Below, in pieces: positions 7,380 through 10,528 of a DNA stretch of 10,528 bases (position 1 is its first letter; each line of letters starts with the position of its first letter). The DNA is from Haloferacaceae archaeon. Its GTDB lineage: Archaea > Halobacteriota > Halobacteria > Halobacteriales > Haloferacaceae. The notes below the pieces were generated by a model. The model saw only the letters and a program-made list of their open reading frames with translations, was not told the DNA's origin and did not search any database. Both the position numbers and the translations under genes were made by a program. The DNA lies in assembly GCA_018609965.1 (NCBI GenBank), contig JAHENP010000075.1:1-10528 (forward strand). Reading direction: 5' to 3'.

Positions 7380-7496
7380 ATGTCCCGTTCGGCGAGCGCC
7401 CGCACCGAGGACGACACTGCTCACGCCGCCGCGGCGGTTCAGCCGTCGACCGAGCGTCGAATCAGCCCGATTTGCCAGTTTTGTATAGCGACATAA
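7380..7496 (+). CDS. Possible 38-residue small protein with a CxxC motif
   Basis: An ATG at 7380 opens a 38-codon frame ending in TAA at 7494-7496. The peptide is Ala/Arg-rich with an acidic patch (TEDD) and ends ISPICQFCIAT, with a single CQFC pair. The nearest TATA-like element is the palindromic TTTAAA at 7321-7326, which would give a leader of about 30 bases. No convincing ribosome binding site is seen. A 38-codon open frame in GC-rich DNA can easily arise by chance, so this is only a candidate. Confidence 0.18.
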   Translation: MSRSASARTEDDTAHAAAAVQPSTERRISPICQFCIAT

Positions 7497-7513
7497 GATT
7501 TGTCGGCGCCGCT

Positions 7514-7529
7514 TGGACGTGTGCGTCCA
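7514..7529. repeat. Short perfect inverted repeat in the divergent intergenic region
   Basis: A 6-bp stem (TGGACG / CGTCCA) encloses a TGTG loop. It lies about 90 bases before the ATP-grasp gene and could be a regulator site or a transcript hairpin. Inverted repeats this short also occur by chance. Confidence 0.3.
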
Positions 7530-7592
7530 CCGGAGAGTCGGCAGTCGAATACTCGCCCCCGAGTGATTTCTGATCACGCCGTTCCGACGGAG

Positions 7593-7598
7593 TTTCAA
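7593..7598 (+). promoter_or_regulatory. Probable TATA-like element for the ATP-grasp gene
   Basis: TTTCAA is centred about 25.5 bases before the ATG at 7621, the spacing for a leaderless archaeal transcript. It departs from the TTTAAA-like consensus, so it is a weak match. The AT-richer patch at 7468-7502 is an alternative that would give a leader of roughly 100 bases. Confidence 0.4.
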
Positions 7599-7620
7599 GC
7601 GATCCGGGCCAGACAGCGAT

Positions 7621-9018
7621 ATGAGCGAAACCGTCCGCGTCGGGGTGTTGAGCCTCCACAACAGCAAGGAGACGAAAGCGATCTGCAACGCAGTCGCGGC
7701 GCTGGGCCACGAGCCGGCGTGGCTCAGGAGCGAGAACCTCCGCGTCGAGACTGGCAACGACACGGTGGGTGTCGAGCCGAGCGTCGACGTGGTGATCAAC
7801 AGGCTCCTGCTCCCATCTGCCGAGCAGCCGCTGACGCAGTTGGGGTTGGCGGGCGTGTTCGACGCGGTCGACGCGCCGGTGTGCAATCCGGCGTCGGCGA
7901 CCGCGGTCGCGGTCCACAAGTTCGCGGCGATGGCGCGGCTGGCCGCCGAGGGGGTGTCGGTGCCGCCGTCGACGCTCGGGATCGGAGCCAACCGGATCGA
8001 AGAGCTGGACACGCCGGCCGACTCCGACGACGGGCTCGCCGCCGACGCCGGAGCCACCGACCCGGGGACACGCGTGTTCAAACGGCCGATCGGGACCCAC
8101 GGCGACGAGACGGGGTTGTTGGGCGCCGGGGAGTACGCGCCGCAGTTGGTCCACGAATCACAGGGGATCGTCCAGGGGATGGTCGAGAGCCCGACGGACG
8201 ACCACGAGGACGTGCGGATCTACGTCGTCGGCGGGGAGGCGGTCGGTGCGATGCGGCGGTACGCGCCCGACGACGACTGGCGGACGAACGTCGCTCGCGG
8301 CGGGCGTGTGCGGGACGCCACCCTGGACGTGCCCGAGGACGTGATGCAGTTGGCGGTCGACGCGGCGGCGGCGTTAGGGTTGGACTACGCCGGCGTCGAC
8401 GTGATCGAAGGAGTCGACGGCTGGTACGTGTTGGAGGTGAACGTCACCGCCGGCTTCAAGGGCTTCTTCGAGGCGACCGGCGTGAGTCCCGCGCCGGCGA
8501 TTGCGGCCCACGCGATCCGGCAGGCTGGCGGCACCGTCGACGACGACCTGGTTCGAGAGCTGTCGGCGGAGTTAGACGACAGCGTCCCGGAGTGTCGGCC
8601 GTCGTTACAGACGCGCCCGACACCCGACGAACGAACGCTGGGGTACACGACGGAGGTACGGGTCGCCGGGCAACACGGCGCAGAGACGGTCGTCGCGAAG
8701 GCAGACACCGGCGCGACCCGGACGAGCATCGACTTGGGGCTCGCCAGCGAGGTCGGCGCCGGACCGATCGACGACACCGCCGACATCAAAGGCGACGGCA
8801 CCAGTCGGCCGGTCGTTCCGGTCGGGCTCCGGATCGGCGAGTACACACACGAACTGAAGGTGAACGTCCGCGACCGTTCGCACCTCTCACACGACGTGTT
8901 GTTGGGGCGGGACGTGCTCGACGACTACAGCGTCCGCGTCTCCCGGCGCCACGACGACGACGGGGAGGAGTTCGAGGGGTACATCACCGGGCGCCACCGG
9001 CGGACCAGAGAGGAGTGA
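7621..9018 (+). CDS. RimK-type ATP-grasp ligase fused to a RimB-like retropepsin domain
   Basis: This is a 465-residue protein. Residues 1 to about 305 are an ATP-grasp ligase of the RimK/LysX/MptN group, which joins an amino acid (often glutamate) to a carboxylate. Visible motifs are NRLLLPS (60-66), KRPIGTHGDE (154-163), DVRIYVVGG (197-205), NVARGG (223-228), DYAGVDVI (255-262) and EVNVTAGFKGFFEATG (272-287). Where relatives often have EVNSSPGF, this has EVNVTAGF. After a ~30-residue linker, residues 340-460 match the RimB-like family annotated as ATP-dependent zinc protease but with a retropepsin-type active site: KADTGATRTSID (360-371, Asp362) and VLLGRDVLDDY (426-436). The pairing suggests one enzyme that adds and trims amino-acid tails. 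The substrate is unknown. The start is the ATG with a TATA-like element ~26 bases upstream. Confidence 0.92.
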   Translation: MSETVRVGVLSLHNSKETKAICNAVAALGHEPAWLRSENLRVETGNDTVGVEPSVDVVINRLLLPSAEQPLTQLGLAGVFDAVDAPVCNPASATAVAVHKFAAMARLAAEGVSVPPSTLGIGANRIEELDTPADSDDGLAADAGATDPGTRVFKRPIGTHGDETGLLGAGEYAPQLVHESQGIVQGMVESPTDDHEDVRIYVVGGEAVGAMRRYAPDDDWRTNVARGGRVRDATLDVPEDVMQLAVDAAAALGLDYAGVDVIEGVDGWYVLEVNVTAGFKGFFEATGVSPAPAIAAHAIRQAGGTVDDDLVRELSAELDDSVPECRPSLQTRPTPDERTLGYTTEVRVAGQHGAETVVAKADTGATRTSIDLGLASEVGAGPIDDTADIKGDGTSRPVVPVGLRIGEYTHELKVNVRDRSHLSHDVLLGRDVLDDYSVRVSRRHDDDGEEFEGYITGRHRRTREE

Positions 9019-9041
9019 GGCGCGGCGAGCGCGAGCGGAGT

Positions 9042-9095
9042 GTGGTGTTGCGAGTGGTCGACACGGATGTGGTGTCGCGAGTGGTCGACACGGAT
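9042..9095. repeat. 27-bp tandem duplication upstream of the beta-propeller gene
   Basis: Copies at 9042-9068 and 9069-9095 differ at one base (TTG against TCG). Each contains GAGTGGTCGACACGGAT. The second copy runs into the TATA-like ATTAAC, so the repeat occupies the usual position of upstream activator or BRE-proximal elements. It could be a doubled regulator site or simply a recent duplication. Confidence 0.85.
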
Positions 9096-9099
9096 TAAC
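9094..9099 (+). promoter_or_regulatory. TATA-like element for the beta-propeller gene
   Basis: ATTAAC is centred about 27.5 bases before the ATG at 9124, in otherwise GC-rich DNA, consistent with a leaderless transcript. It favours this ATG over the upstream in-frame ATG at 9040, whose extra 28 codons are just the 27-bp repeat read twice. Confidence 0.55.
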
Positions 9100-9123
9100 C
9101 GGTCGGGCGACGACCGCCCGAGC

Positions 9124-9930
9124 ATGCCATCCATCGACGAGAAACGCGTCTACGGCACCACGACGGCAGCGACCCAGTTGCTCGTCGCGAGCGAGGTCGG
9201 TGTCGTCGCCGTCTCCGTCTCCGACGACATCGTCGGGGAGTTCGGGATCGACCACGCCTGCACCGCGACCGACCTGGCGACGAACGGGGACGCCCTCGCG
9301 GTCGCGACCGACGAAGACGTGTTGATCGGTGACTACGAGCCGACGGGCCGCGGCCCGGCGGCAGCAGTCGGCGTCGAGACCACTGACGACGGGAGCGGGG
9401 TCGTCGCCGTCGCCCCGGACGGGACCGTCTCCCGGCTCCCGCCGGGCGCGACCGACTGGCGGGAACTCGGGAGCGTGGCGGAGCCACGTGCGGCCGACGG
9501 GGCGTTGGTAGCGACCGCCGACGGCGTGGTTCGTGCGACCGCCGACGGGGTCGAACCGGTCGGACTCGACGCGGTGACGGACGTGGTCGCGCGGCCGGTG
9601 CCGTACGCGGCGACGAACAACGGGCTCTACCGGCTCGGCAACGGCTGGCAGTCAGTCCGGGAGGGCGCGTTCACCGCGGTCGGGACGGGTGCGAGCGGCG
9701 ACAGCGTCGTGGCCGCGACGGACGAAGTTCTCTGGCATCGTACGCGCACCGACGGTGAAGACGAGTGGACGCGCCACGACCAGTCGGGGGTCGCCGGCGT
9801 GACAGTCACGGCCGACCTGTTGGCGGGTGTGACGAGCGACGGAACAGTCCGGGTCACCGTCGGCGACGGCTGGCGGAGTCGGACGCTGGGTGTCCCCGGT
9901 GTCGGGGCGGTCGTGACACCGGAGCAGTGA
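9124..9930 (+). CDS. Haloarchaeal beta-propeller protein, HVO_0234-like
   Basis: This is a 268-residue acidic protein with no signal peptide or membrane segment, so probably cytoplasmic. About seven blade-like units recur. Each has a short hydrophobic strand with Ala or Thr, a D-G or D-E turn and a second strand, at about residues 18-40, 56-66, 91-116, 127-147, 158-180, 192-218 and 228-254 (for example LAVATDEDVLIGD, VVAVAPDGTVSRL and LVATADGVVRA). This points to a single small propeller. From memory the N-terminus (IDEKRVYG) fits the haloarchaeal family named after HVO_0234 of Haloferax volcanii, whose function I do not know. It is separated from the ATP-grasp gene by 105 bp with its own promoter-like element, so it is probably transcribed separately. 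Confidence 0.88.
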   Translation: MPSIDEKRVYGTTTAATQLLVASEVGVVAVSVSDDIVGEFGIDHACTATDLATNGDALAVATDEDVLIGDYEPTGRGPAAAVGVETTDDGSGVVAVAPDGTVSRLPPGATDWRELGSVAEPRAADGALVATADGVVRATADGVEPVGLDAVTDVVARPVPYAATNNGLYRLGNGWQSVREGAFTAVGTGASGDSVVAATDEVLWHRTRTDGEDEWTRHDQSGVAGVTVTADLLAGVTSDGTVRVTVGDGWRSRTLGVPGVGAVVTPEQ

Positions 9931-9957
9931 ACCAGACGGACGACAGAATTGACACGT

Positions 9958-10013
9958 AGCGAGCGGAAGCCCACCCCTTCAGGGGTGGGTCTGAGCGACA
10001 GCATAGCCCGGCA
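9958..10013. repeat. Hairpin repeat, copy A (probable IS200/IS605-type end)
   Basis: This 56-bp unit begins AGCGAGCGGAAG. It holds a perfect 8-bp stem, CCCACCCC (9970-9977) and GGGGTGGG (9982-9989), around a TTCA loop. It matches copy B at about 47 of 56 positions. From memory, similar GGAAGCCCACCC hairpins lie at the ends of haloarchaeal IS1341/TnpB-type elements. No transposase gene remains nearby. Confidence 0.75.
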
Positions 10014-10022
10014 ACCCACGCG

Positions 10023-10139
10023 CTACGACTCGTCTGGATGTTCCACGTTGTTGAGTCCTGTCTTGACCAACTCGGTGTACGCTTCGGTTAGGTTTCGGTC
10101 GGTTTCTTCGGCCCACTCCTTGACCTGTCCGTGAAGTGA
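10023..10139 (-). pseudogene. Truncated 3' end of a probable ribbon-helix-helix protein gene
   Basis: On the minus strand a frame ending in TAG (10023-10025) encodes 38 acidic residues with halophile-like composition. It starts SLHGQVKEWAEETDR and ends NNVEHPDES. The spacing (a short strand ending in SL, a helix EWAEETDR, a turn with Asn, then a helix TEAYTELVKTGL) fits the C-terminal two-thirds of a CopG/Arc-type domain. There is no ATG or GTG at a suitable place, and the frame runs upstream straight into hairpin copy B, where a TGA closes it. The N-terminal strand and start therefore appear to be lost, probably when the repeat arrived. The family assignment is inference from pattern only. 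Confidence 0.5.
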
Positions 10140-10142
10140 CGG

Positions 10143-10198
10143 AGCGAGCGGAAGCCCACCCGTTCACGGGTGGGTGTAAGCGACACCACGGCCCGTCA
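10143..10198. repeat. Hairpin repeat, copy B (probable IS200/IS605-type end)
   Basis: This is the second copy of the 56-bp unit, in the same orientation and 185 bp after copy A. The stem is CCCACCCG (10155-10162) with CGGGTGGG (10167-10174), around the same TTCA loop. The loop-closing pair is G-C here against C-G in copy A, so both sides changed together and pairing is kept. Similarity continues downstream through GCGACA and CCCG. Confidence 0.75.
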
Positions 10199-10231
10199 GT
10201 CAACCACCGATTGCCGTCTGCATCCCTAACG

Positions 10232-10237
10232 TTTAAT
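10232..10237 (+). promoter_or_regulatory. TATA-like element upstream of the structured RNA candidate
   Basis: TTTAAT is followed by more A/T. A start about 27 bases downstream would fall near 10262, just before the hairpin-rich stretch. It could also be chance in a region that is less GC-rich than the rest. Confidence 0.35.
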
Positions 10238-10261
10238 TTGGCGGAAACCGTATAGAGAAGT

Positions 10262-10528
10262 ACGCAAGACGGCGAAAACCTGGCAGTTGGATTGGGGTCT
10301 GCCCGCCGGACGAAAGGCTACCACACCGTTCCTGTGAAGGCGTCCACGCGACCCGCGAGGGTAAATCAAAACGCAACCCTACGCCGACTTGGGACGGGCC
10401 GCCACACCGCGTGGCGGCGCGTCGGGTCGATGGTCCGGCCCGCGGCCCAGTGAGCAACTGGGGACGACGGTCGCTGGGAGTGGATACGGCCCGCAAGGGC
10501 GAACACGTCAGACCCCGAATGGGGCCAA
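10262..10528 (+). ncRNA. Unidentified structured RNA candidate, partial
   Basis: Several self-complementary segments follow one another. ACCC-GCGA-GGGT (10351-10362) and GCCC-GCAA-GGGC (10489-10500) both have GNRA tetraloops. An 8-bp stem, GCCGCCAC/GTGGCGGC (10398-10418), is enclosed by CCGAC/GTCGG (10384-10388, 10421-10425). CCCAGT-GAGCA-ACTGGG lies at 10446-10462 and CCCC-GAAT-GGGG at 10513-10524. Purine-rich linkers such as GGCGAAAACC and GACGAAAGGC lie between stems, as in large ribozymes. The one frame that stays open to the window end codes a strongly basic peptide, unlike the acidic proteins nearby, so coding is unlikely. It may be the 5' part of a group II intron or another large structured RNA. 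I could not identify it, and the strand is inferred from the TATA-like element. Confidence 0.4.

Larger units (their letters stand above)
7298..7620. other. Divergent intergenic region between the pilus-like operon and the ATP-grasp gene
   Basis: This 323-bp stretch has no clear gene. It holds the operon TATA box near its left end and a weaker TATA-like element near its right end. An AT-richer patch lies at about 7468-7502. A perfect hairpin (TGGACG-TGTG-CGTCCA) lies at 7514-7529, and an 8-bp palindrome (CGGCGCCG) at 7504-7511. One small open frame (7380-7496) is listed separately with low confidence. Any regulator controlling either side would most likely bind here. Confidence 0.7.
9931..10528. 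other. Accessory, gene-poor right end
   Basis: No intact protein gene is seen in these ~600 bases. The region contains two copies of a hairpin repeat, the truncated end of a probable DNA-binding protein gene between them, and a hairpin-rich probable RNA that runs off the window. Base composition drops compared with the rest of the window. The features are listed individually. Confidence 0.75.

Noticed and set aside
7500..9098. Long Arg/Gly-rich open frame overlapping the ATP-grasp gene in another frame
   Set aside because: Its composition is strongly basic and low in complexity, while the acidic ATP-grasp frame shows ordered family motifs.
9040..9123. Upstream ATG extending the beta-propeller protein
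   Set aside because: The extension is the 27-bp repeat translated twice (MWCCEWSTRMWCREWSTR) and spans the TATA-like element.
9958..10198. CRISPR array
   Set aside because: There are only two copies, 185 bp apart, with an internal hairpin and a gene fragment between them. No regular spacers and no cas genes are present.
10233..10528. Open frame to the window edge coding about 98 residues
   Set aside because: It is highly basic and lacks a sensible start. Neighbouring proteins are acidic, and the DNA is better explained by RNA stems.
10262..10528. RNase P RNA or SRP 7S RNA
   Set aside because: I do not find the GAGGAAAGTCC-type block of RNase P or the GGAAGG-AGCAGC-type S-domain of SRP RNA on either strand. 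Part of the molecule is missing, so this is a provisional rejection.

Overview
The window looks like haloarchaeal DNA. It is GC-rich and its proteins are strongly acidic. Start codons are often GTG, and TATA-like boxes sit about 26-28 bases before several start codons, as expected for leaderless archaeal transcripts. Species and genus cannot be read from this sequence. Gene-family names are from memory and were not searched.

Layout. Positions 1-162 (+) hold the C-terminal tail of an unidentified membrane protein. Positions 202-7297 (-) form one compact seven-gene operon, read from right to left. It starts with a GspE/PilB/TadA-superfamily secretion ATPase, followed by a TadC/PilC-like membrane platform protein. 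Five small proteins follow, each with one N-terminal membrane segment, and four of them carry an RGQ motif just before it. All six gene junctions overlap, by exactly 4 or 8 bases. The set reads as an archaeal type IV pilus-like or Tad-like surface system whose five last genes are probable minor pilins or pseudopilins.

A divergent intergenic region (7298-7620) separates the operon from two + strand genes. The first (7621-9018) is a RimK-type ATP-grasp ligase fused to a RimB-like retropepsin domain. The second (9124-9930) is a small seven-bladed beta-propeller-like protein. A 27-bp tandem duplication abuts the TATA-like box of the propeller gene.

The right end (9931-10528) has no intact protein gene. 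It holds two copies of a ~56-bp repeat, each with a perfect 8-bp hairpin and TTCA loop, 185 bp apart. The two stems differ by a compensatory base-pair swap. Between them lies the truncated end of a probable ribbon-helix-helix gene on the minus strand. After the second copy comes a lower-GC stretch packed with short hairpins, two with GNRA tetraloops, behind a TATA-like box. It is best read as a partial structured RNA that continues past the window. This end looks like an accessory patch shaped by mobile elements.

The strongest leads are the five-protein pilin-like set, the ligase-protease fusion, the covarying hairpin pair and the unidentified structured RNA.
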